Assembly (NCBI GenBank): GCA_002747515.1
Contig: PDPP01000006.1
Coordinates: 1 to 34,336 of the forward strand
Reading direction: 5' to 3'
DNA from: Candidatus Moraniibacteriota bacterium
Lineage (GTDB): Bacteria; Patescibacteriota; Minisyncoccia; Moranbacterales; GCA-2747515
Length of the DNA stretch: 34,336 bases
The translations under genes and the position numbers were made by a program. This document shows, one piece after another, positions 16,737 through 24,352 of this stretch; the first letter of the stretch is position 1, and each line of letters starts with the position of its first letter. The notes under the pieces were generated by a model, which had not been told where the DNA came from, made no database searches, and saw only the letters and a list, made by a program, of their open reading frames with translations.

Positions 16737-18374
16737 ATGAGTTATAAAAATAAAAAAATTTTAGCAGTTGTGCCAGCAAGAGGTGGAAGTAAAGGAATAC
16801 CAAAAAAAAATGTAAGGATGTTGTGCGGGAAGCCGTTGATACTTCATGTTCTTCATACGCTTTCTAAAGTGCATTTTATTGATAAAATCGTTGTTACTAC
16901 TGATGATGATCAAATTGCGTGGATTTCTCAAAAAGTGCCAAATGTGGAAATTATTAATCGAACAAAAAAATTATCCAATGATAATGTTACATTGGATCCT
17001 GTAATCATAGATGCATATAAAAAATTAGCAAAAAAAGAAGAATTTGATTTTATATTCACATTTCAACCAACATCACCATTAATATCAGTTTCTAGTATAA
17101 AAAAAAGTATTCAAAAATTAATTAATAGTAAAAATGATTCTTTGCTATCTGTTGTAGATGATAGGCATTTGCGGTGGAGTGGAACTTGCGATAATCCTGT
17201 AATGCTTTTTAAAGAAAGAAAAAATAGACAGGATCTAGAGCCAGTATATAAAGAAACTGGTGCAATTATTGCTTGTTCAAGAGAAACATTATTGTCTGGT
17301 AGCAGAATTGGAAAAAAAATAGAACTTATGGAATTGCCACAAAAAGAATCAATTGATGTGGATCATTTTAATGACTGGATGTTAGCGGAGCAGATATTAA
17401 AAATGCCAAAAATTGCTTTTATTGTTATAGGTAGTCGCTCAAAAGGATTGGGGCATGTTTATAGAGCACTTACTATCGCACAACATTTCAATGTGCGGCC
17501 AATTTTTTATATAAGAAAATCTGAAAAAATTGCTGCTAAAAAAGTAAAAGAGTCTTTTTATGAAGTGAGAGAATTTCATTCAGATGAGGAATTAGATAAT
17601 TTGCTTTTTAAAGATGATATCAATCTTATTATAAATGATACATTGGATACTAGTGTTCATTATATCAATCTTCTAAAAAACAATAATCGTTTTGTTGTAT
17701 CTTTTGAGGATTTTGGAGAGGGTGTAGAAAATGCACATTTAGTATTTAATGCTTTGTATGAAAGTTCTCATAAAAGAAAAAACAAATATTTCGGGTATAG
17801 ATATTTTTGTTTAAGAGATGAATTTGTATTTGCACAGAAAAAAATTGTCTCTAATGAAGTCAAAAAAATACTTATAACATTTGGCGGAACAGATCAAAAT
17901 AATTTAAGTAAGTTTATTTTTGATTGCTTGAAGGATACGAATTATGAAATAGATATTATTGTAGGACCTGGATATTCAGAGTTTAAAAAATTAAAAGGAT
18001 ATATAGGAAAACGAGCCAGTGTACATCAATCAGTTGAGAGAATGTCTGATTATATGTTGAATGCGGACATTATTATAACAAGTAATGGCAGAACGACTTT
18101 TGAGGCGGCAAGTCTTGGTGTGCCATCGATTGCAATTGCACAAAATGAAAGAGAAATGAAACATTTATTTGGAGATGTCACGGGAACGATTATAAATTTA
18201 GGTTTATGTCAAAAAGTTGATAAAAATATGTTTTTACAATCTTTTTATAATCTTGTTCAGAGTCCACAAAAAAGAAAAGATATTAACAAGAGAATGCTTA
18301 AATTGAATTTACAAAATGGTATTCATCTTGTTATTAATAAAATATTAAATGAGTATAATGAATTCAAAAAGTAA
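16737..18374 (+). CDS. Fused CMP-nonulosonate synthetase (NeuA/PseF) and PseG-like domain
   Basis: Two enzymes are joined in one chain of 545 residues. Residues about 8-230 form a CMP-sialic-acid-type cytidylyltransferase (AVVPARGGSKGIPKKNVR; FTFQPTSPL; later DVDHFNDW). Residues about 233-545 form a GT-B-like PseG/SpsG domain: IGSRSKGLGHVYRALTIA contains the GxGH..R pattern whose His is catalytic in PseG, and FGGTDQNN plus ITSNGRTTFEAASLGVP form the C-terminal nucleotide-sugar half. PseG removes UDP from the 6-deoxy sugar that the NeuB homologue then condenses, so this fusion covers the step before and the step after the next gene's product. The frame also opens at a TTG at 16713; the ATG at 16737 fits the cytidylyltransferase start better. 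Pseudaminic acid is the first guess; another nonulosonate is possible. Confidence 0.88.
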   Translation: MSYKNKKILAVVPARGGSKGIPKKNVRMLCGKPLILHVLHTLSKVHFIDKIVVTTDDDQIAWISQKVPNVEIINRTKKLSNDNVTLDPVIIDAYKKLAKKEEFDFIFTFQPTSPLISVSSIKKSIQKLINSKNDSLLSVVDDRHLRWSGTCDNPVMLFKERKNRQDLEPVYKETGAIIACSRETLLSGSRIGKKIELMELPQKESIDVDHFNDWMLAEQILKMPKIAFIVIGSRSKGLGHVYRALTIAQHFNVRPIFYIRKSEKIAAKKVKESFYEVREFHSDEELDNLLFKDDINLIINDTLDTSVHYINLLKNNNRFVVSFEDFGEGVENAHLVFNALYESSHKRKNKYFGYRYFCLRDEFVFAQKKIVSNEVKKILITFGGTDQNNLSKFIFDCLKDTNYEIDIIVGPGYSEFKKLKGYIGKRASVHQSVERMSDYMLNADIIITSNGRTTFEAASLGVPSIAIAQNEREMKHLFGDVTGTIINLGLCQKVDKNMFLQSFYNLVQSPQKRKDINKRMLKLNLQNGIHLVINKILNEYNEFKK

Positions 18375-19425
18375 AAAAAAATTTACAAAGCCTTATATCA
18401 TTGCAGAGATTGGGGTAAATTATTATGATATTGCAAGAAAAAATGACACTACGCCAATGGAATCTGCAAAACTAATGATTACAGAGGCTGCACGTGGAGG
18501 AGCTGATGCTGTAAAATTTCAGTCGTATAAGGCAGAAAAATTGGTTTCTGTAAATTCTCCAGCGTATTGGGATAAAAACGAGGAACCTACAGAAAGTCAG
18601 TTTGAACTTTTCAAGAAATTTGATCATTTTGGTGCAAAAGAATATAAAGAACTTGCACAATTTTGTGTTGAAAAAAAAATTGATTTTTTATCCACACCAT
18701 TTGATTTGGATGCAGTTGAATTTCTTGATGAATATATGAAATATTTTAAAATTGCATCAGCAGACATTACAAATTTTCCATTAATTCGTGCTGTTGCAAA
18801 AAAAAATAAACCAATATTATTATCTACAGGTGCATCCACAATTGAAGAAATACAGAGAGCATTAAATGAAATGAGGAAAAATAATTATGACGAGACAGTC
18901 GTATTATTGCACTGCATTTTATCATACCCGACGAAAAATATTAATGCTAATTTAAATAGAATTAATATACTTAAAAGTGAATTTCCTGATTGTGAGATAG
19001 GGTATTCTGACCATACTGTGCCAGATAAATGCATGGTTATTACAACATCTGCATTTGTACTTGGAGCTATTGTAATTGAAAAACACTTTACTCTTGATAA
19101 AACCCTTAAGGGTAATGATCATTATCATGCTATGGATGTAGAAGATTTACAAAAAATGCGTGCAAATTTAGATTTGCTATATGACATTTTATCAATAAAA
19201 GAGAAAGAATATCTTGCATGTGAAGAAATACCACGAAAACAAGCGCGGAGAAGTCTCTTTGCATGCAATAATATACAAAGAGGGAAAAAAATTGAATATA
19301 GTGATTTAATTTGTAAACGTCCAGGCACCGGCATTAGTCCAATTGATATAGATAAAATTGTAGGCAAAAGAGCAATAAGAGATATAAAAAGTGATGATAT
19401 TTTAGTATGGGAAAAAATCAAATAA
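18349..19425 (+). CDS. neuB: Nonulosonic acid synthase, NeuB/PseI/LegI family
   Basis: The enzyme condenses phosphoenolpyruvate with a hexose or 6-deoxy-hexose to give a nine-carbon sialic-type acid. The 358-residue protein has the NeuB barrel (IIAEIGVNYYD; DAVKFQSYKAEKL; STGASTIEEI; GYSDHT; EKHFTLDK) and a C-terminal SAF/antifreeze-like domain (about 300-357; RRSLFACNNIQRGKKI, GTGISP). The start overlaps the preceding gene by 26 nt (ATG 18349) or 17 nt (ATG 18358), and its end overlaps the next gene by 19 nt, so the cluster is tightly co-transcribed. Sequence alone does not separate NeuB, PseI and LegI; the PseG-like partner favours a pseudaminic-type product. No NeuC, PseB, PseC or PseH is in the window. 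Confidence 0.93.
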   Translation: MSIMNSKSKKKFTKPYIIAEIGVNYYDIARKNDTTPMESAKLMITEAARGGADAVKFQSYKAEKLVSVNSPAYWDKNEEPTESQFELFKKFDHFGAKEYKELAQFCVEKKIDFLSTPFDLDAVEFLDEYMKYFKIASADITNFPLIRAVAKKNKPILLSTGASTIEEIQRALNEMRKNNYDETVVLLHCILSYPTKNINANLNRINILKSEFPDCEIGYSDHTVPDKCMVITTSAFVLGAIVIEKHFTLDKTLKGNDHYHAMDVEDLQKMRANLDLLYDILSIKEKEYLACEEIPRKQARRSLFACNNIQRGKKIEYSDLICKRPGTGISPIDIDKIVGKRAIRDIKSDDILVWEKIK

Positions 19426-20147
19426 GTAGGATAATAGATTTTTTTTGGTATCAAAAAGCAAAAGCGAAATTGAATTTAGAATTCATAAATTCTTCTGAAT
19501 ATAATAAAATTATACGTGTAATGTATGATAAGTCCTGTGATGGAATAAATAGCGCTAATTTAAATACTAAAAATTTTAAATATAGACATTTTAAAAAAAA
19601 TCATATATTAGGCGCATGGCGTTGGCTTGGAGTGTATGAAAATAGAGAATTGATAAAGAACTTTGTTTTTGATGAAAGTAAAAAAGGAATTGATTTCGGC
19701 GGAGCAAGGGGTCCAATAAGTTTATTTGCAGATATTTGTGATTGGCTCGAATATGATATTTTTGGTAGAAAAGTTTTGTATAATAATTTGTCAGAAATAG
19801 AGAATGAATCATTGGATTATATTTGGACAAGTCACACTTTAGAACATATAAAAAATATTGATGAAATTTTTTTAGAAATGGAAAAAAAGTTAAAGAAAAG
19901 AGGTGTTTTTTTGTGTCATGTTCCTTCATATACATGCAAAAGGTGGAATTCTGGAATTCATAAGTACAAAGATGAAAAAGGAGATTCATCACATGTGCAT
20001 ACCTTTTTTTTGAGTAGTCAAAAAAAAGTGAATGAAGTAAAAAATAATTTTGTTCCAATAGATTTGTTTGTGTCACATTTTTTTCATGTAGAATATTCAA
20101 AATATGTTGGTGACAACTCTATCTTTTTAGTTGCTCATAAAAAATGA
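19407..20147 (+). CDS. Putative SAM-dependent methyltransferase of surface-glycan type
   Basis: The 246-residue protein has a motif-I-like strand and loop GIDFGGARGPIS (about residues 91-102) and a TSHTLEHIKNIDEIF segment (about 138-152) that matches the post-II region of class I methyltransferases (S.HvLEHi). The first motif is imperfect (GGARG for GxGxG). It overlaps neuB by 19 nt and ends 3 nt before the flippase gene, so it belongs to the nonulosonate cluster and may methylate the sugar or the polymer end. The target is not known, and a non-methyltransferase role for a degenerate fold cannot be excluded. The TGA stop overlaps the spacing to the next ATG. Confidence 0.65.
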   Translation: MGKNQISRIIDFFWYQKAKAKLNLEFINSSEYNKIIRVMYDKSCDGINSANLNTKNFKYRHFKKNHILGAWRWLGVYENRELIKNFVFDESKKGIDFGGARGPISLFADICDWLEYDIFGRKVLYNNLSEIENESLDYIWTSHTLEHIKNIDEIFLEMEKKLKKRGVFLCHVPSYTCKRWNSGIHKYKDEKGDSSHVHTFFLSSQKKVNEVKNNFVPIDLFVSHFFHVEYSKYVGDNSIFLVAHKK

Positions 20148-20150
20148 TGA

Positions 20151-21452
20151 ATGATGATATTTAATTATATTTTTAAAAATAATATTGTAAAAAATTTTGG
20201 TGTTTATACCATAACATCAGTTATTAGTCAGGCATTGCCTTTTTTTCTTTTGCCGGTGCTTACTGTATATCTGACACCATTTGAATATGGTTTTATTGGT
20301 ATTTTTCAGGTATTACTTTCATTTTCTATTGCATTTGTTGGCATGGGAATGTCATCAAATATTACAAGAAATTTTTTTAATAAGGATAAAAAAGATATTG
20401 CTGTACTTATTTCAAATTTAGTTGTGATTCTTTTGATAATGACGTGTATCTTGTCTTTTGGAATTTTTTTATATTCATATTTTTTAGGATCGCCATTTGG
20501 TATGCCGTTTCGTTGGATGATTTTTTTGCCGATTATTGCATTTATGAATATGCTTAGCCAATTTAATTTGACGATTTTACGTAATAATAAAAAATCTTTT
20601 CAATATGGATTTTTGGAAATTTTGAAAACTTTTTTTGGATTGATGATAAGTATTTTACTTGTAGTTATTTATCTTTACGGATGGGAAGGTCGTTTATATG
20701 GAATATTGTTTGCAGAGATTTTTATAGGTGTAATTGGTATTGTTGTTTTATTTAGAGAAGGTTATATTATTTTTAATATAGATAAAAAAATAATGAGAGA
20801 GATCTTAACAGTTTCAGTGCCTCTTATTTTTCATACTATGAGTATCACTATCATTATGTTAAGTGATAGATTTTTTTTAGATAAAATGATTGGAAAAGAT
20901 GCAGTGGGTTTATATACTGTAGGATATCAATTTGGTATGATTATGCTTTTAATTATTACAGCTTTTAATAATGTGTGGGGTCCATGGATATATGAACAAT
21001 TTGCTAATATAAATCTAAAAAAGAAAAAAAAGATAGTCATTTTTACATATTTATATAATATTTTTGTAATTTTTCTTGCAGTTTTTATCGCATTCGCATC
21101 TTCCTTTTTAATAAAGTATATAATTGCAAAAGAATATTATTCTGGTTCAATTTTTGTGATATGGATTTCTTTGAGTTATGCCTTTTGGGGTATGTATACG
21201 ATTATTTTTCCATATTTAGTTCATGTAAAAAAAACATACTTTTTAGGAATTATGACGACAGTAACTGCAGTGTTGAATTTGTTATTAAATTACTATTTTA
21301 TTAGAAATAATGGTGCAATTGGTGCTGCACAATCAACACTTATTTCATACATGATTTTGTATATTTTTGTATGGATATATGTTCAAAAAATATATCCAAT
21401 GCCCTGGTTTTCTTTTTTAAAATTTAAAAAAATAAATGCATTTCATAGATAA
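20151..21452 (+). CDS. Wzx-like lipid-linked oligosaccharide flippase
   Basis: A 433-residue MOP/PST-superfamily exporter with about 12 hydrophobic helices. The N-terminal pattern NFGVYTITSVISQALPFFLLPVL followed by LTPFEYGFIGIFQVL is the hallmark of Wzx/RfbX proteins, which flip undecaprenyl-linked repeat units across the membrane. The central SDRFFLDKMIGKDAVGLYTVGYQ is another conserved family segment. It follows the methyltransferase-like gene by 3 nt, and its end overlaps the next gene by 17 nt. Its presence means that some lipid-linked glycan is built in the cytoplasm and moved outside, where a GT-C-like enzyme could use it. No Wzy polymerase was recognised unless one of the GT-C-like proteins serves that role. 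Confidence 0.9.
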   Translation: MMIFNYIFKNNIVKNFGVYTITSVISQALPFFLLPVLTVYLTPFEYGFIGIFQVLLSFSIAFVGMGMSSNITRNFFNKDKKDIAVLISNLVVILLIMTCILSFGIFLYSYFLGSPFGMPFRWMIFLPIIAFMNMLSQFNLTILRNNKKSFQYGFLEILKTFFGLMISILLVVIYLYGWEGRLYGILFAEIFIGVIGIVVLFREGYIIFNIDKKIMREILTVSVPLIFHTMSITIIMLSDRFFLDKMIGKDAVGLYTVGYQFGMIMLLIITAFNNVWGPWIYEQFANINLKKKKKIVIFTYLYNIFVIFLAVFIAFASSFLIKYIIAKEYYSGSIFVIWISLSYAFWGMYTIIFPYLVHVKKTYFLGIMTTVTAVLNLLLNYYFIRNNGAIGAAQSTLISYMILYIFVWIYVQKIYPMPWFSFLKFKKINAFHR

Positions 21453-22875
21453 ATTTTTAAAATTTGAAAACAAGCAACATCTTTTTGAAAAAAAAATTCA
21501 GGGAGTTTATTTTTGGCAATATGTGCGTTTTACTATATATTTTGATGTTCTCAAACAAAAAGAGGATATTTCAGATGTTTATGCAAGTGCAGATATAAAA
21601 AAAGGGCTTTTGAAAAAAATCTTTCTTTTATTAAAATATGCATTTCTCATTTTTAAAAAAAATACATTTTTAAACGTGAAACAAAGTGATATTTTAGTTT
21701 TGAATCATGCACGGCGTATTAAGAATGGTAAATTTTATGATTGTATGTATACAGATGATTTGTTGAGAAATATTGACTTATCATATTGTGTGATTGAAAA
21801 TTCTTATAATGGTGTGCACTTAATTCCAACACGAACAAAAAATTTATATTATACAGATGCTCTTTTTGTGCTAAGGGTTTTGAGGAGAGGTTTATTTTCT
21901 TTTTTTAATATTTATAAAATTGATGAAGATGAAGCAAAATATATTACTTATTTAGTAAAAGAGATTAATAAAATATTTGATGTAAATATTTCTGAAAAAT
22001 ATATTTTGAATAAAATACAATACGCAATTCTAAATTATAAAGCAACTTATAAATATTATGAAAAAATTATAAATATTGTGAATCCTAAGGTTATTTTGGA
22101 ACTTGTCTCATATGATATGGAAAACATGATTTTTAATGAAATTGCAAAAAAACGAAATATACCAATTATAGAATTGCAACACGGGACAATGGGAAAATAT
22201 CATGTAGCGTATAATTTTTATAAAAAAGTTGACTTATTGGCATTTCCTGACTACCTTTTTGTTTTTGGTAATTTTTGGAAAAAAACAACAAGATTGCCAA
22301 TTAAAGAAGATGATATTAAGGTTGTAGGATTTCCTTATTTTGAAAAAAGAATTAATGATACTTATAAGTCTAGCCATATAGACGAAAAAAAGAATATTGT
22401 TTTTATATCACAATTAGTTATCGGTTCAAGTTTGAGTAAATTTGCACGTGATGTTTCTGAGAAAATTGATTGCAATAAATATAGAATTATTTATAAACTG
22501 CACCCATCTGAGTATGAAAATTGGAGAGAGATGTATCCGTGGCTTAACACTGATACAATAAAAGTGATTGATAATAATGAGAAAGATATATATTTTTTTC
22601 TAAAAAACGCTGAATATCAAATAGGTTGTTTTTCAACAGCTATTTTTGAAGGATTTGGCTTTTACTTAAAAACTTTTATTTACAAAACATATGGAAGTGA
22701 ATATATGGAAGATCTTTGCAAGAATGGATATGCAAAAATTGTTTCAAATTCGGATGAATTAATCAAGCTACTTGATGATAAAAATAATGATCATTATTTT
22801 AAGGGAGAGATATGGCAATTTGGTGCGTTGCTAAATATGAGAAATGAATTAAAAAAAATTATAAATAATCATTAA
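21436..22875 (+). CDS. Putative GT-B-like glycosyl/glycerophosphotransferase of the nonulosonate cluster
   Basis: The gene encodes a 479-residue soluble protein I do not assign to a named family. The middle contains PIIELQHGTMGKYHVAYNF (about 247-265) and FPDYLFVFGNFWK, a pattern seen in capsule and CDP-glycerol-type transferases with a 'QHG' loop. The C-terminal half has IIYKLHPSEYENW, then IGCFSTAIFEGFGF, the 'KxHP...sTa..Eg' signature of GT-B-type polysaccharide transferases (KpsC/TagF-like and some sialyltransferase-like proteins). No membrane segment is obvious beyond a basic-hydrophobic stretch near residue 65. Being the last gene of the neuB cluster and overlapping the flippase, it is the best candidate in the window for moving the nonulosonic acid onto an acceptor. 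This is inference. Confidence 0.6.
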   Translation: MHFIDKFLKFENKQHLFEKKIQGVYFWQYVRFTIYFDVLKQKEDISDVYASADIKKGLLKKIFLLLKYAFLIFKKNTFLNVKQSDILVLNHARRIKNGKFYDCMYTDDLLRNIDLSYCVIENSYNGVHLIPTRTKNLYYTDALFVLRVLRRGLFSFFNIYKIDEDEAKYITYLVKEINKIFDVNISEKYILNKIQYAILNYKATYKYYEKIINIVNPKVILELVSYDMENMIFNEIAKKRNIPIIELQHGTMGKYHVAYNFYKKVDLLAFPDYLFVFGNFWKKTTRLPIKEDDIKVVGFPYFEKRINDTYKSSHIDEKKNIVFISQLVIGSSLSKFARDVSEKIDCNKYRIIYKLHPSEYENWREMYPWLNTDTIKVIDNNEKDIYFFLKNAEYQIGCFSTAIFEGFGFYLKTFIYKTYGSEYMEDLCKNGYAKIVSNSDELIKLLDDKNNDHYFKGEIWQFGALLNMRNELKKIINNH

Positions 22876-22930
22876 TATATTTGTCAAAATGAGAATTTGT
22901 ACAGAATAGCATTGTAATAATTTTTATAAA

Positions 22931-22961
22931 TTGGGGCAGTTTTGCAAAAGTGTGGTATTAT
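22931..22961 (+). promoter_or_regulatory. Promoter of the second-pilin/pilD unit, extended -10
   Basis: TATTAT (22956-22961) is preceded by TGG (22953-22955). A -35-like TTGGGG lies at 22931-22936 with a long 19-bp spacer. The predicted start is about 34 nt before the ATG at 23002. No terminator was recognised between 22875 and here. Confidence 0.45.
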
Positions 22962-23001
22962 TCTTTATATAGGGGAAACTTGTTTTTAAGAGTGCTTTGT
23001 T

Positions 23002-23418
23002 ATGCGAAAACAAAATGCATTTACGCTGATAGAACTTCTCATTATAATGGCGATTATTGGTATCTTGGCTGGAATTATTCTTTCTGTTTTAGACATAGCT
23101 CGTGATAAAGCAAAAGATGCTTCTTTTAAGTCAAGTGCAAAAAGTGCGTATTCTGCAATGAAGGCGTGTTGTATTGGAGATGCTTTTATCCAAGAAAAGG
23201 TATCTGGATCTGGCAGTGATGTGGGTGTGTGTAGTGATTCTGGAGTTTTTGATGGTTTATATCCAGGAGATGATAGTATCGGTACTGTGGTAGTAAATGA
23301 GCAATGTGTGGAAGGTCGGTTTGAGGTTGTTGTAACACCAGGATTATTAAATGCGGGAGGTTGCGAGAGTGTAACATATGATGAGACGGGTGAGATTTCT
23401 TTGATTGGATGTGAGTGA
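23002..23418 (+). CDS. Second type IV prepilin
   Basis: The 138-residue prepilin has leader MRKQNA, mature N-terminus [19 protein letters not shown] (Glu5 kept) and a six-cysteine globular part. The residue before the cleavage site is Ala, not the usual Gly; peptidases accept Ala at -1 in some pilins, often less efficiently. The segment KAKDASFKSSAKSAYSAM mirrors [10 protein letters not shown] of the pilin at 8860, so the two are paralogs, but this one has no N-x-S/T sequon and no strong Shine-Dalgarno. It may be an alternative major pilin, a minor subunit, or a competence/secretion pseudopilin. It lies 18 nt upstream of the pilD frame. Confidence 0.88.
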   Translation: MRKQNAFTLIELLIIMAIIGILAGIILSVLDIARDKAKDASFKSSAKSAYSAMKACCIGDAFIQEKVSGSGSDVGVCSDSGVFDGLYPGDDSIGTVVVNEQCVEGRFEVVVTPGLLNAGGCESVTYDETGEISLIGCE

Positions 23419-23436
23419 ATTTAGAATATAGAACTG

Positions 23437-24270
23437 GTGAAGTGGGGGTATTTAAGAATTAATGAAGAAAAAATAGTGATTTTTATAATACTTTTTTTTG
23501 TTTATGGACTTGTTATCGGCAGTTTTTGCAATGTAGTAATCTATCGATTGCGTACAGGTGAGAATGTTGTGTCTAAACAATCGCATTGTCCGCATTGTAA
23601 AACACTAATTAAGTGGCGAGATAATGTGCCGGTGTTGGGGTATCTTTTTTTACATGGAAAATGTCGTAATTGTCATAAAAAAATTTCTTTACAGTATCCT
23701 GTTGTGGAGTTTTTTACAGGATGCGTATTTGCAAGTGTGGGGTATTTTTGTAGTATAGGGTCTTTGGAATCATTGTTAGCTGGTGTGTTCTATGCATTAG
23801 CATTTGCAGGGCTGATAGTGATATTTGTTTATGATTTTAAATATATGGAAATTCCGATGGGCATAATGTGGAGTGTAATTGGATTTTTTATTTTCGCAAA
23901 TATCTCTTTAGATTTTTCGCTGGGAGTAATTGATGGGATTTGGAATAGTGTGACATTTGTAAATGGTTTTAGTGCACTTGTGGCATTTTGTTTTTTCTTT
24001 GGATTGAGTTATTTTTCTGATGAGTCATGGATGGGGTATGGGGATGCATTTATTGCAATTGCTATCGGGTTATTACTTGGTCCGATTGGGACATTTTTAG
24101 CGTTACTTGTGGCATTTTGTGTTGGCGCATTGTGGGGTATTTTTCTTATATTTGCAAAAGGTCGGACGATGAAGACAGAGATTCCATTTGGTCCGTTTCT
24201 TATTTTTGGTATGTATTTTATTTTTGTTATAAGAAACATCTTCCCTGATTTTGTGGAATACTTTATTTAA
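23437..24270 (+). CDS. pilD: Prepilin peptidase/N-methyltransferase PilD (family A24)
   Basis: PilD cleaves prepilin leaders and methylates the new N-terminus. After the first helix comes GLVIGSFCNVVIYRLRTGE, then the four-cysteine zinc module CPHC...CRNCHKKIS with WRDNVPVLGYLFLHGKC between, then helices. The two catalytic aspartates are in VYDFKYMEIP and GYGDAF. The second motif lacks the Lys of the common GxGDxK form. About eight hydrophobic helices fit the family. No ATG is available: the listed start is a GTG at 23437; a GTG at 23476 would start just before helix 1 and is equally plausible. It must process at least the six prepilins in this window. Confidence 0.93.
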   Translation: MKWGYLRINEEKIVIFIILFFVYGLVIGSFCNVVIYRLRTGENVVSKQSHCPHCKTLIKWRDNVPVLGYLFLHGKCRNCHKKISLQYPVVEFFTGCVFASVGYFCSIGSLESLLAGVFYALAFAGLIVIFVYDFKYMEIPMGIMWSVIGFFIFANISLDFSLGVIDGIWNSVTFVNGFSALVAFCFFFGLSYFSDESWMGYGDAFIAIAIGLLLGPIGTFLALLVAFCVGALWGIFLIFAKGRTMKTEIPFGPFLIFGMYFIFVIRNIFPDFVEYFI

Positions 24271-24316
24271 TCAATTAGAAAAATATATTTTGTAGAGAGT
24301 GATTAATGTATAAAAA

Positions 24317-24346
24317 TTGAAAATTCAATCAAGATTGTGGTATAAT
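24317..24346 (+). promoter_or_regulatory. Promoter of the minor-pilin operon, extended -10, leaderless
   Basis: TTGAAA (24317-24322), an 18-bp spacer and TATAAT (24341-24346) with TGG in front (24338-24340). The expected start of transcription, about 7 nt after the box, is at or next to the ATG at 24353, so the mRNA would have no leader. A 14-bp palindrome ATTGAAAATTCAAT (24316-24329) covers the -35 and could be an operator. Confidence 0.7.
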
Positions 24347-24352
24347 GATGAT

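Noticed and set aside
19591..20100. 169-codon open frame on the minus strand.
   Set aside because: It mirrors the methyltransferase-like gene on the + strand; low-complexity composition, no start signal, no recognisable domain. The 152-codon minus frame at 29765-30223 inside ligA is rejected for the same reason.
15840..23418. Reassigned TGA codon.
   Set aside because: Three genes (ends 15858, 20147, 23418) end at TGA at family-consistent lengths with a following gene close by, and no in-frame TGA interrupts a conserved domain.
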